A stretch of DNA of 64,000 bases. Source: Hoplostethus atlanticus. Lineage: Eukaryota; Chordata; Actinopteri; Trachichthyiformes; Trachichthyidae. Under the pieces are notes generated by a model that was given only the letters and a program-made list of their open reading frames with translations, made no database searches and had not been told where the DNA came from. The translations under genes were made by a program, and so were the position numbers. The DNA lies in the NCBI GenBank assembly GCA_034670405.1, contig JAXDDX010000023.1:391501-455500 (forward strand). Direction: 5' to 3'. Below are positions 38,612-50,458 of the stretch, piece by piece. The number at the start of each line of letters is the position of its first letter. The first letter of the stretch is position 1.

Positions 38612-38867
38612 TCTTATCAGTCTAGTTGATGAAGTGGGCTGTGACAGAGACGACTGGCCCCTCCCCCTTCATTGAGGCGCTGTAGATTCGCTCCATTCAC
38701 CCTAATGAAGTTTTGGCGGGAAGGTTTTCTCTGAGCACAGGAAGTGACGAATCCAAACTTAGGATCCGAACGGCACAGCTCCAAAACAGCAGTGAGCCGT
38801 TACCTCTCGCTGCCACTTGGGGCAGCCGACAACTAAATTACATAAAGTTCCACAGGGCAGGTTTATG
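38612..38867 (+). repeat. Interspersed repeat family, copy B
   Basis: Closest to copy C at 54283: shared ttatcagtctagtt, gactggcccctccccctt, ggcgggaaggttttctc, acaggaagtgacgaatc, aaaacagcagtgag, tcgctgccacttgggg and cataaagtt-cacag-gcaggttta. It is about 60 bp shorter than copy C, mainly through a deletion between the cagtgag block and the tcgctgcc block. Confidence 0.8.
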
Positions 38868-41226
38868 TTTATAATAAAATCGTTTTAAATCAAGATTTCA
38901 TGTTGAATGATTAGTTACTTACCAGTAAGTAAGTACTTTAGTAAGTACCCATAAGCAGGATCATTTATAGCGAGCATCCACTTTTGCAGTAATAACTGAA
39001 TGAATAAAGCTTGCTGTACATTATCCTGAGATTTAACAGCAGATTTTATTAAAGCTTCAAATAAGAAAGAATCTCAATTTGTGGATGTTTGACAATGATC
39101 GTTAATGGCAACAGGGTTTCATCTGTCCATACCTGGAACAGAGAGGGGCAGCATGTGACAGTGCTCAGATGTATTTTTACACAACCCTCCCATCGGTGCA
39201 ATACCAGCGAAAACTTCACCTGAAAGATGAAGACGGATCCTTTACCTCTCCCTTTCCCCGCTTTACTTTTCTGCTTGCACATGCATACGCTTGCATGTAC
39301 TGTACATACGCACAACCATCTCCCCGGGAGAGCCACCGACTGTGTGTACTGATGTCTAGAGGGCAGGGATGTGCAAGCCTTTTCTGACAGGGTGGCGGTA
39401 TGATGTTGATATTGCCCCGCACCCACATGCACACGTGCCGCCGAGCTTCACATCTGCTGAGCTTGCACTTTGCGTGTGAAGCCTGCCAGGGAATCTTTAA
39501 AGAAACTTGCGATGCTTTTATCCATTTGAAGGAAAGCACGCGTCAAACCTCCCTTACTACTCAGCATTGCCGGATTTTTCACAACTGCAACACTGACCTT
39601 TACCCTCCTCGCACTTGAGGACAAGTGAAATTCAAAACTGGACAACGTACGTATTTGGTTTAGGTGGTTATTGAATACAATTAATGGTGTGGACGATGCA
39701 TGTATCTCTGCACAAATCTCTCAGTGCTCTAGGCTCTATCTACCATGCAGCAAGCTCACTGCATCCCCCCATACAGTACATACAAGCAGAGCAGTCGGTG
39801 GTGGTGCGTGAACTGAACATTAAAAAATACAGCCAGCAGCAGCACAGCAGCAGTGCAGACCTGATAACTTCCCCTCCCCAGTTTAAATGCATGCAGGCTG
39901 CCCTGTGGGTGAAGAGGTCGAGTGATAAGTGAAGTAAGTGAAGATGCAGCTCAGGCAAACTGAGTCTAGTCAGCTAGTCAGCTCCAATTTTTCCCAAATG
40001 TGATCCTCCTTTAAACCTTGCACTGGATTTGTTGATGATACACACATTAATTCATGAGATAAGAACATAACACCTTATTTACTGGCCGATGGGTAGAATA
40101 TGCATGACTGGGCTAAAGGGAAAGAGAAGATGAGCTACTGTTAGAGCAAGAGGAAGCAGAAGGGGAAATGATGTGAATACAAAGAGACTGTTGCACTATT
40201 ATCTGACTCTCGAGAAAAACGTGACATAAACATCGACGTCCATTTATCCGCGTGGAGAGGCTGAATGAAAATGACAGAGGCTGAATGAAAACTAAAGAGC
40301 GACCACGGCTCCTCGGGCGCCGCCGGTCCGCCTGGGCCTCGGCGGACCTGCAGCTGTCATGGCCGGATACTGGCAGATTACATGCAGATTCGTTTGAGAG
40401 GTGCAATCCAACTCGCTTTTTTGCTTTCACTCAACCGTACAGGAATGTTGTACTGAGGGACGTCAATCATCATCTGTTTTTGCTAGACTTTATTTTGCAG
40501 CTCAATCCTTGAGCTCTCAAACCTCCTTAAACACTTCTCCTCCGTAACCATGGCTACAACTGATCAAATAGCCCAAAAGGGCAGTGATGGGGGTTTATGA
40601 ATCACCCTCAGCAGTACCGCTCGCAGCGTTCAATGCAGTCTGAGTGTTAATATGGAAGTGAGAGAAGACCTTATAGCACAAACCAGGAGCACCTTGAAGG
40701 GAACGCACGAGGTCTTGCTGTGAGGCATACTGCCTTTTTCCAGAGATAAAGGGTATATAACTTATTCCAGTTTGTTTTCAGAGAATATGGAAGAGGTGTC
40801 ATCCCAGTGGAGGACTGAAAAGAGGAGATATTCAACTGTACACTGTGGAAATGGAAGTCAGGCCTCTTTGGATTTGCTTTTCAGATAAAAAACCCAAAAC
40901 ACTCCATCTTGAGTTTCAGTTCGGGACGTCCCCAAACGGAGGCAATTACCAAATAACAACACAAATTTTACAACCATGCATCCCCAAAATCTCATTATCT
41001 GCTTTGTTGGGCCACATCAGTGACACCGCTTTTCAATCATTTCAATCAAAGGATATTGCTTCTTATATCAGTCAAATAGAGGGTGGAGGTAATTGAATAA
41101 GTTTAGAGAGACAGATTGGACGGGTGAAAAGTTGTGAGAGCCAAACAAGAAATATCTATCACACATTCTCTTCACTGAGGCCTTGTTGTGGCCCACGGCC
41201 TCTTCACCATGCTGCCCTTCTCACAG
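38868..41226. other. Non-coding stretch
   Basis: It holds the candidate minus-strand terminal exon described separately. Otherwise it is unique sequence with a CAGCAG-rich patch at 39833-39857 and a tandem 20-bp duplication near 40258-40290 (aggctgaatgaaaa twice). A minus acceptor with an excellent pyrimidine tract lies at about 40115-40135. Confidence 0.4.
39045..39132 (-). other. Candidate terminal exon with AATAAA signal, minus strand
   Basis: On the minus strand a strong acceptor (ctgcccctctctgttccag, AG at 39134-39133) is followed by a frame of 27 codons in phase 0 (VWTDETLLPLTIIVKHPQ and on) ending at TAA 39051-39049. That stop overlaps an AATAAA (39050-39045). If entered in phase 2, as the 108-nt exon at 51916 would require, the tail would be only YGQMKPCCH. 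This could be a 3' end for the minus-strand gene, but an AATAAA near a stop is common by chance in AT-rich DNA. Confidence 0.18.
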
Positions 41227-41358
41227 ATGCAAACCCTACGTACTGACACCTGGCTTGTCACGAAGCGTTACATCACAGTTTCCAGCGTGACCTTTGATTT
41301 GGAAGAATATATCAACTTGACCCGTAGGTGTGGCCGTCCACCAGCTCCGTTAGAGAAG
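41227..41358 (+). CDS. Candidate internal exon, plus strand, 44 codons
   Basis: A pyrimidine-rich acceptor (ctgcccttctcacag) precedes, and a consensus donor AAG/GTGAGT follows, a 132-bp open segment in phase 0-0. The encoded peptide begins MQTLRTDTWLVTKRYITVSS and ends TRRCGRPPAPLEK. Codons look ordinary and the peptide has no low complexity, but I recognise no domain, and no partner exon with matching phase was found nearby. It may be an exon of a nested plus-strand gene, or chance. Confidence 0.3.
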
Positions 41359-42424
41359 GTGAGTATTACTGCTATCAGATGGATCTGAGAGAAACTGGCT
41401 GATTTTGCATGCATGTGTTTTTAGAAATACATAACCGGGGTCATGAATGATCACATGAACAACCGTGTGCACTTTCAATTCAGATTAGAAAAAAACAAAA
41501 GAGTTACGAGGCTGTCATGTGACCGTAGCGTTGGTTTTGCCAAATGCCATGTGCAGTAATGAGTTGGAAATCAAGGGCGCCAGCTACTCCTCTAGTAGGA
41601 GAAGGCTGCAACCATTATTTCACTAATCAGGGTTTTGGTAGTGCTCGTTTCTGAACCGGGCTCTGCATTTACAATCCTGTAGCCTGAGAAGAGGCTGAAA
41701 TTATTTATTTTATCCACCTGCCTGTCATTTTTTATGTTTTTCCATCTATCCATTCTGGTGCTAAATGTGCGAGAGCCGGTACAAATTGGAAACCCGTGCC
41801 ATATTTGCAAGGACCTGCGAATTCCTGGCTTCGAGAGAGGGATGTGGACAGTGAGCGTAGCCAACATGTACAACGATGCTACATGTTGCCGTTCATTAGC
41901 TGATTACAACTGCACTAGATAATCTGACTGATGGCATGCTAGGTCACAGCCCCCTTTGGCATCAACAGTGATAGGGGGAGGCAGGCGATCAATAAGCACT
42001 CGCACACACAATCACACTGATTACAAGGGTGTAATGCATGACGACGTGAATCTGTTTAACGGCACATTACTGGAGTGACGTCTGATCAACCAAAGTCAGC
42101 ATCTTATGCATGTGTGTGTGTGTGTATGATGGTGCATGCTTATATGTTTTTTTCCCCGAGGCGCCAGAGGGGTGAACCATCAATCTATCAATTACAGCCC
42201 GGCGCAGCCCCGTCCTCTCCTCCCCGAGGGCAGAGCGAGGCACACTTTAGTGAGATCAACACCCCTTTTTCCCAGAGATCTGAGGTGGAGGATCCACGCC
42301 GCGCTGCTGCTGCTGCTGCTGCTGCTGAACGTTTCCCTTAAAATGCCTCCCTGCGAATGGGCAGCGATAGGATGGGTTGAGTGGAAGTATGTAAAGCCCA
42401 GGCTAGCTGCTTAACACCAATTAC
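41359..42424. other. Non-coding stretch with (CTG)n
   Basis: A pure (GCT)n run of about eight units lies at 42303-42327. It would encode poly-Leu or poly-Ala and is not placed in a convincing exon. A short (GT)n lies at 42112-42125. No gene is supported. Confidence 0.45.
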
Positions 42425-42610
42425 AAAGATATTAGCCCCACAGCCAAAACATAAAGCACACTTGTTCCTTCTCTCCTCCCTCAGAAAGACTCACACATCT
42501 TTTGTCGGGGGACAAAGTGTCTTTTTAATGAGCCGATAGAAAGCAGGGTTCAATGGCTCCATACAGAATCATGCAATTAAAATCATAAAGCCCCTTTAAT
42601 CTCCTCTGTT
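42425..42610. other. CNE-like block
   Basis: Contains tttttaatgagccgatag, catgcaattaaaatcataaa and gcccctttaatctcctctg, repeat-free. A possible conserved non-coding element next to a CpG-rich block. Confidence 0.3.
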
Positions 42611-42639
42611 ATGCCCAGACTGGTGCGCTGGAACATCTA

Positions 42640-43060
42640 GTCGAGCATCAGAAACGCCAATATCTGCCAACGTGCGTGACAGCACGGCGTCGCTGACAGC
42701 GCGTTCCCCTGGGCATCAGGCGACGGCGTCCTCTCTGTGCTTTCGTTTTTTTTGGCGCGAGGGTCTGGACCACAGCGAGGCGTGGAGCACCATGTGACCG
42801 GGTGCCGGGCTGCTGGGAGCCGCATGGCTGCGCTGGCTGCCACCCAGGGGAGGCGCCGGCTGTCTTCCCTCCTCCTCCGTCAGCCAGCGACGCACATGGC
42901 CACGCGAGATGCGCCGCTCGCTCCGAGATACGCTCCTTTACCCCCCGCCTATCCCGCTCTGTAATATGGGAGAGGCTGTCGAGCCAGGACGTCGAGCAGC
43001 TCGTCGAGCGGTGCTGCTTCACACATGGCAGACGACAAGTGGCGTCCGTCCAGGTCCAGA
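42640..43060 (+). promoter_or_regulatory. CpG-rich block with a small Kozak-context ORF
   Basis: High CpG density (for example acggcgtcgctgacagcgcg, gacgtcgagcagctcgtcg) marks a possible CpG island. Inside it ATG 42823 in strong context (GCCGCATGG) opens 46 codons beginning MAALAATQGRRRLSSLLLR and ending at 42963. The peptide is Ala/Arg/Pro-rich, unrecognised, and without a downstream donor of quality, so it may be an island on either strand with no local coding exon. Confidence 0.22.
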
Positions 43061-43317
43061 ACGCTACATAACATGCAGAGGAAAAGATCTGCTGTTGTCC
43101 AACGTTACTGGTAAACCCCTGCTCATGGTGCTTTCATTTTAACGGGGCACAGAAAGTACTTCCTGCTTCAACTTGTGTACACCATGAACAAGAGAGCCAT
43201 GGAGGCTGTTCAGACAACAAACATGCCTTTTTACACCTCTGCCTCTTATGCGGGGGTGTAACATTAGGGAACAACAGAGGGACCCAGCAGACTGAAATGG
43301 AAATGGCCTCACATCAG

Positions 43318-43392
43318 CGAGAGAGAGAGAGAGCGAGAGCGAGAGCGAGAGAGAGCGAGAGCGAGAGCGAGAGCGAGAGCGAGAGCGAGAGC

Positions 43393-43424
<32 letters not shown>
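43318..43424. repeat. GAGAGC hexanucleotide and GA-rich array
   Basis: A (GA)n tract in which GAGAGC hexamers are tandemly amplified (about ten copies) between pure GA ends. Confidence 0.93.
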
Positions 43425-43735
43425 AGCTAAAATATTCTAAAAATTAAACCATTTCAATACGCAGGAGAGCCAAAACCCACCCGGAGACAGAGAGGTGGGT
43501 AGAGTCGGTGGGCCTCGTGGTAAAAGGTCATTTTGGAGCTGGTCTGATGTCAGATTTCATATTCAGGATCTTGTTCAAAAGGCAGAAACAGAATCGGCTG
43601 CTTTACTTTAATTCACAATGTGCCGCGAGGTGTTAAATTGCTCCAGTGTCAGAAAACAACAGCCCTTCACACCGCAACACACGCCCTTGTCATTAAGGGA
43701 GGCTCATGCTGAACCCCGCCATCTCCAACAGCAGG

Positions 43736-43738
<3 letters not shown>

Positions 43739-43779
<41 letters not shown>
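43739..43779. repeat. (GT)n microsatellite
   Basis: About 20 GT units. Confidence 0.95.
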
Positions 43780-43781
<2 letters not shown>

Positions 43782-44329
43782 GGGGTTGGGCTGGGAGGTT
43801 ATGGAACTAACACACCCTTCCCTCCCTCTGATGAACAATGCATCGCTAATTACTCTCGACAACGGCGACAAAGCACAAATACGACGGAGCCAATCCCAGC
43901 AAACACACGAGGGGGCGGGGCTGAACCTCGCTGGGCTAATCAAAGGGATTCCTATCGGTGGCTTAAGGACGGCGGCCTGGCGTTGCTAGTGCTGAACCGG
44001 CCTGGTGTAAGTGGTTTAATAGGCGGCGGCTGACCCTTCGTCTCAAAGGGCAGACAGCAACAACGCCAGACGAAAACACCGTTAATCCAGGATCAGCTAA
44101 TGAACACATCCCCGGTGATTTACCTCGACACCCCGTTGTTTCCTCCCAGGAGCACCACTCAGGGCTTTTCCCTTTCCCAAAACAAACCCTAATCCCCCCC
44201 CGCAAACACACCAGCCTGCCACCTGAGGGATCTGGGCCATCAGATAAGTGACGGCGATGAAGACGGGGCCCTGCGTCTGGAGGAACGTATGCAGAGCCGT
44301 CCACAGAATCCACAGAGGCGTTGAAGCGG
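43780..44329. other. Unique non-coding stretch
   Basis: I see no gene, repeat or RNA, apart from a C run at 44195-44202. Confidence 0.45.
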
Positions 44330-44690
44330 CGGCGGTAATGGAGCGCAGCCCTAATTAAATCACGTGCGAGGTGTTAATGGTGCGAGATAGAGCATCAAAA
44401 GACTCTTATCGTTGCGTTCTGGTTTCAAACAGAGCTCTCTCGTCGGCTCGGTCTAGAATGCTGCACATATGCTGCGGAAACCAAACGCCGCTGCTGCTGC
44501 TGAGGAGGAGGAGGAGGAGGAAGAGGAGGAAGAGCGCAGTTTGATTTGCAGTGTGTAATAAACACAGTAATACTATCCTCGGGCTGAAAACAATGATTAA
44601 TGCATGAGGCAATTGCCCCATCTCTAACCCAGATAGTGAGACACAATTTGGGCCAAAACACAAAGTGGGCAAATTATTTTAGGTGCAAGA
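44330..44690. other. CNE-like block with GCT and GAG tracts
   Basis: CNE-like words (gccctaattaaatcacgtg, caatgattaatgcatgagg, gcaaattattttagg) flank a (GCT)n(GAG)n tract at 44483-44535. Regulatory function is inferred from texture only. Confidence 0.33.
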
Positions 44691-46600
44691 AAAGCTCATT
44701 TCACGATATTCAACAGGCCCTCCGATGTGAATGTGTGGGCAGCGTAATGACAAAATATGAGACACGCGGTGTAATGTTAATACCGGTATCGAGGTATTCG
44801 TATGGAAAAAAAGCAAAGTTCAGTACTTTCTTCTGGGAGAGTCAGAAGTCAAAACCCCCACGGCCATAACAACAGTCCCCAGCCCGGTGATTTCGCGGGA
44901 CCCCGGCTCATGATTACATAGAAGAAAAATACCAGCAACTTTCTCAATTGAATCATGTGGATGTATTGTACAGGCCAGGATGCCCCGCGGTGTTTGTGAT
45001 CAGATTGAGTACCTTGAAACAGATATTATTCCCTTGTTTAGGCCCACACACACACACACACACTCTTACAAATCACTTGAAAACACCATTAAGGCAATCA
45101 ATAGCTGGTTGTTGTGTCTTCTGTGACAAATAAACAAAGCCGAGTCCTCAAAGCCTTGCAAAAGCACACGCAGAAAGGTGTCTTATTTTTAAAAAAAAGG
45201 ACCATTGACGCTTCCAGACGCCGTCGAGGATGAAATAATCCCCCCCCCCGTTACACAGCCAAGACCACCATCCCAACTTCAGGCATATACAAACCAAGGC
45301 GAGGTGCTAGCTAGAGCCACGCTGAGCGCTCCGGGTTATAGATCTCCCTGGGGTGTTGATCCCTACCACAAAAACCCTGGCTCATTACTGAGAGCTTTGG
45401 AGTCAGACATGAGCTATTAAAAAGCAGGCGACCTGAATCAGCCCTGGGATTTCATCCGTTAAGGGCGCTATTATGTGTTTCTCAAAATTAAGACCACATT
45501 TCCCCAAAACCCTGTTGTTTCCTGTCACAGAGAGGATGCTACATGTCCCCCCTCCTCCTCCTCCCTGCCAACATGCATTCAGACGAGGTTAAAGTTGTAC
45601 AATACAGTTAGAGAAGAGGAACTGGAACAAATAATAAAAAAAAGGTGTGTGTTACTTGTATCGTAAATCAATCCAGCAGATTTCCCCGCCGACGCCGACC
45701 CGGTGGCACGCAGCGTAGCGGCGGAGGCTGCCAGGCGTCACAGCGATGGTCTTGTTTGTTTACAGTAATTATACTGTGTCAAAATTTATGTGGTGCTGAT
45801 TTATTGGTGTTAAAATGCCACACGTAGCACCTTCAAATAAATGTGTTAATAGCAGCCACCCGTTACGAGGTTCAGTAGAAACAAGAAAAAGGACTTTCTT
45901 GTTTCATCCTTTGTATTTTTAAACTAGATTAACAGGTTTTAAGAAATATCCTACGTGACGAAGCTGCTGTATCACCGAGCCACATTCACCCGTTTCACAG
46001 CTCGCCACCCTGCTGAGTTCAAGATCACTTCATGTTCAGCCAATCCCGAGGGAGGAGCTGGCCAGGCTGCAGCCAATGACCACTTCAAATAGCACTTTTT
46101 AAAAATCAGCCCAACAATGTTCACAGGTTGAGTGTCAGAGATTTACAGGGAGGAGGCCTGGCCCTCTACATCTGTATCAAGCTGGGTTCGGCTCACGGCT
46201 GGTGGATTCTGCAGCGCTGTTGGACAAAATATTATTAATATTTTACTCGTGCCGTTTTGGGGGAAAACAGCAACCGAGTGCAACAACAGCAAAGCGCCCT
46301 GCGGAACGCCGCGGTCCACGCCTGACGCTACACTGACATCGTCTAGCTGTCCTCTCAGCGTCACAGACAATAAACACACACACTGCGCCTGGAGAAAAAT
46401 CCAATATGTCGCTCTGTTCCAAAAAGCTGTGCTGAAACCGAGTAAGTGAATACGCCGGGATTACGTTTCAGCCTCGTCCTCCCCAGCTGGTCCCTAATCT
46501 CAAATTACAAAAATGCACCCAGAAAAACCAGAGAAATGAAAGTCCTGGACGTTGGGAGGGGGATGCTGTAACTCACTACTGGGCACATCTACCTTCAAGA
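44691..46600. other. Non-coding stretch
   Basis: A short (AC)n lies at 45045-45063 and a C run at 45241-45249. On the minus strand at 46143-46379 a frame contains GVDRGVPQGALLLL, reminiscent of the VPQG motif of LINE reverse transcriptases. The flanking residues do not match well, so it is not called. Confidence 0.4.
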
Positions 46601-46800
46601 ATGAACCACGCCAAGAAAAAAAACAATTTAATGCACATAACAAGATTAATTAGAAGATTATCATGAGCCAATTTGGATAGTAAATCCTCCCCATCACAAA
46701 TATTGTCCATGAAAATAATAGCATTTTGAACGATGAGTCCAGTTATGCTTGTTAACAGGACTTAAGGATGAATTTGCTTTTTTTTCTGCGTGTTATTCGT
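46601..46800. other. CNE-like block
   Basis: AT-rich, complex sequence with acaagattaattagaagat, catgagccaatttggatag and gaaaataatagcattttg; repeat-free. A possible enhancer. Confidence 0.35.
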
Positions 46801-49161
46801 TAGTCATTTACACCGTATCCTCACATGACTGCGTTTTACTCCGCTGGTGAAAGATGCTCATCGAGTTACAAAAAGGACCAGAACAAATTGATGTTTCAGA
46901 CGCAAAGAAAATTGCCTCTGCTATTGTACCTATGCAAAAAAGATGAGCACAAAAGCGAGTCGTAAACAAGCCGTGCAAACTGCTGACTTGCAAACCGAGG
47001 GGGAAACACCAACAGCTTTTAAATGCGCTGGTGTTCATTCATGTTGGGCTTTTCATGTGACCAGAAAAGACTAATCTGGATGAAAACTGCTTCAGTGTGG
47101 GCGGTGAACATCTTGTGTCAGTAACACTGGCCGAGCTTTCACTGAGAGGCTGTAGTAAGTGACACATCTCGGTATTTGATTTCACACGGCTCTTCTGATG
47201 TGGAGCCGTTTCCCTGTCATCTGGCCAGGGCTAATGAAGGGAGGACAGGGGGATCAATCTCACTGCCAGCCAGCAGTGCAGCTCACCGCAAACATCCTCA
47301 CGTTTCTCAGCAGAGCCCAGCCTGACCCGCAGAGTCCGGTTCAGCCCCGCGAATCCCCAAGGAGGAGCGCAGGAAAAACTATCCGGCGAAGCCAAATTCA
47401 CCATCGATTCCCTTCTGTGCATCAGAGAGAGGGTGAAGAGGCCAGATGAGTCTAGCAGAAAGGGACAGAGCTGCTTGGTGGGGCTTAACTCAAAGAGATG
47501 ATCGCAATGATTACGTGAACAGGACTGAGGATTCAAAGTCATCGCTGGGCCCTGTGGGGAGAGCTTAGCACCGTCACCTCCACACAGACAGGAAGTAATG
47601 ATGAAGAGGCGGAGAGGTAATCGCTCCACTCACTTTCAACTCCACAGCTTGTGAAGGTAGAGTGATGTGACTCTAAACAAATAAGGTGTGTTAAGCTTTG
47701 GCCTACGGCACAACACTCTTTGGATTCATAGTGATACTATACATTACAGTAAACTGGACATAACGATTTATATTATATAAGTTCACTTCATACCGTCCAA
47801 CTGAGCCCCGAGCCTTCAGCTGAGCTGCTGCTGTTTGGCGTCTGAGGAAGCACTTATGGGTGTGGATTTGTAATAGCCTCTGTTATGGATAATGAACTCT
47901 TTTAAAAAGGCCAAATTGAAACACGAATGAAGAACTGTAGGTTGCATTTGAAGACCAAGGTCTGGAGGACCAAGACCAAAGACAAATGCACCTATTCAAA
48001 CAAAACGAACGACCGCCTAAACAGCGGCACAAAAGGTTGAAAATCTGTGAAGGTTGAAAGATTCAAGCTTTGAAAGCAGGAACAGAAGGAAGCGTTATGT
48101 AAATAGTCCCGTCATTCATCTGTGTGGGTCCGACTCCAAACACACCCAGCAGCAGGGTGGCCTCCAGAAACCTCCCCGCACGGTGCCATGCTGGTTAGCT
48201 CAGCCTCCCAGCGGGGCGGAGGATTGGACCTCGCGTTGCCCACGCTCCGGAGGCTGCATTCAGGGCCGCTGGCGTGGCTCATACCCACGCGTCCTCTCAG
48301 AGCCGATGGAAAGTTAATTAACTGCCTTTTGGAGGCGGCGGGCCTGCGATAACCTGGCCACCGGCTCCCTGCTATTACCCAGCCTTTAACAGTGATGAAT
48401 TAGTGCTCCTTTCCCACCGCCTTCATCCCATCACTGGAGGCTCAGCCCAGGGGAAAGGAGCGCCAGGCCGCCGCGGTCCCCATACGTCGTACATCAACTA
48501 GCAGGCGGCAGACGGAGATATTGGGAAACGGGGAGGAAATTGAACAGACAAGAAGCCAGTAATTGAGATAATACAAACAAACTCATTAGTGGGAAATCAG
48601 GAGCGCTCGTTAGTTTCTCTCCGACTTTAAGAACACAAACAAAAAGGAAACGGCCTTCCACTTCTTTCTGTCGAGGGCGAGGGGAGATAATGATGATCCA
48701 GCTGCAGCACAACAATTATCAATTACCCGTCTGCGTTTCTTTATTTCCACATCACGTTAAAACAAGGGCAGTATGAGGCTGGGCCCTGCTACAATAAGCC
48801 TCAGTGATGTGGTGGTGCGAGGTGTTGCCTTAACACATCGCTCCAATCCAGTGGGTGGGCCTTGACCAGGGCTCAGCTGAGCTTGCAGCCTTGACAGCCA
48901 GCCCCGACTCACTATCAGCTCTTGGACAGGAGACGTCCTGAAAGCCAGGGGTTCATTTCAAACGCACTGCCCCAGCAACTGCTATTATCTCCCTTGGCCC
49001 GAAAAACGAAGAATCCTTTCAATAGTGGACAGAGAATACAGTTTAGATTGGAAAACACTGCCAAGCTCACTCTCCCGTTTGCAGAAAAATCGCACTCCCA
49101 AGTTTCAAAAAGGAGCTGACTCACAGAGGAAGGTGTTCTTTGTGCAGGATAAAGCTGCATT
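46801..49161. other. Non-coding stretch with CNE-like patches
   Basis: Patches at 48340-48480 (ttaacagtgatgaattagtg) and 48720-48900 (caataagcctcagtgatgtg) look like conserved non-coding DNA. I see no gene and, apart from minor runs, no simple repeats. Confidence 0.35.
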
Positions 49162-49190
49162 GTACGATGGTAATGCCCGCACCATCGTAC
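49162..49190. other. Short perfect hairpin
   Basis: gtacgatggt and accatcgtac form a 10-bp perfect stem with a 9-nt loop (aatgcccgc). No U tract or histone-type context is present, so this is only a structural observation. Confidence 0.6.
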
Positions 49191-49419
49191 TAAGCTAGTG
49201 AGTAGTACTTTGGGACTGATCCTGCTGCATGTAATCACTGAATACACAACCTTAAAACTGTCAAAATTCTCCATTTTTGTATGGCACCATGAGAAAAATA
49301 ACAGCGCTACAACTCAAAAACCCGAAAGCGTGGCAGGAAGCAACAAGAAAAAACAGTGGAAAAAACACACAATGGGCAATTAGCATTTAACTGCGCTAAA
49401 GATGTGTTCAGTGGAAGCC

Positions 49420-49840
49420 ACCCACTCGCGTGATAAGAGTGAATGAATTTCTGCAGACGCTTGCTTATGTTCAAATGAATGTAACTGGGGCAGCGTATTC
49501 ATGGCAATCTATAAATATTCTCTCAGCTCCAATGACAGGCATTGTGGTTATTTATAAAGCCCATCCGACTGAATGTGCTGAACGCTGCGTCACAGTCCTA
49601 AACAATCACGCGGCTGCGAGGAGAGGATCCTGAACTTTTTTTTTTTTCCGCTGTGGCGCTGTGCAGAAAATTGAACAGGATTTTAATTACAAACAAAACA
49701 ATGGCTTCTTCCAAAGAGGGGATGGAGACAGTGGCCTTATAATGAGGCACTGCGGGTACAGAAACAACCAAATCCCCAAGTCACACTTTCCTATTGTGGA
49801 TTACTTCAATACAATCTCAGACCGAGCCAGTAATGACAGG
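49420..49840. other. CNE-like block
   Basis: Contains gcagacgcttgcttatg, atgtaactggggcagcg, gcaatctataaatattctc and ggattttaattacaaac. It has no repeats apart from T and G runs just outside (49637-49647, 49845-49870, 49962-49971). A possible conserved non-coding element. Confidence 0.3.
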
Positions 49841-50323
49841 GTTGTTTTTTTTGGTTTTTTTGGTTTTTTTAAATAGAGGTTGGTGCAACAGAGATACGAG
49901 AAACGAGCACAGAATGGAAACATAAGCCGCTGACAAGTTTCAAGATGTAGGGCTGCGATTTGGGGGGGGGGGTGGATGTATCGGTGAGCCAGTCAAACAT
50001 CAAAGCGCGGCAGATGAAGTGAAGGCACCGTCGACTGACTGGTGTGAGGCTAACTTCCCCCCCCCCACGCGGCCTGCATGCTGATCAGCCGCGCCGCCAC
50101 TCCCATCCCACTTCAGAGGCAAAGCGGCGCAGCCATTTGTCAAGGGTATTGTGGGTAGAGTAAACCAGCCGTAAACCAGCCACTCACTCTGCATCTCAGC
50201 ATAAAATAACAGCAACGTGCAGCCACGGGCAAATTAATATTTTGTTGCATCCGGCGTGTCCGTGGACTGAATTAAGCAACTTCTGACTGACAGCAGGGTG
50301 TTTTTTCACCTCAATGTGGAACA

Positions 50324-50324
<1 letters not shown>

Positions 50325-50359
<35 letters not shown>
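50325..50359. repeat. (AC)n microsatellite
   Basis: About 17 AC units. Confidence 0.95.
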
Positions 50360-50361
<2 letters not shown>

Positions 50362-50458
50362 GTCATTCATTGGTTTACATTTTGCAGCCTTTACTGAACT
50401 GGTATGACAGATACAAAGCAATGCATTCTGTAATTTCACTGTTTTAGTCTTCATGCCA

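Noticed and set aside
40113-40150. Alternative minus-strand terminal exon after a strong pyrimidine tract
   Set aside because: Encodes only about ten residues to a stop and has no clear polyadenylation signal.
46143-46379. Reverse-transcriptase-like GVPQG word on the minus strand
   Set aside because: Only five residues fit; the expected SVLGPLLF continuation and catalytic YxDD box are absent.
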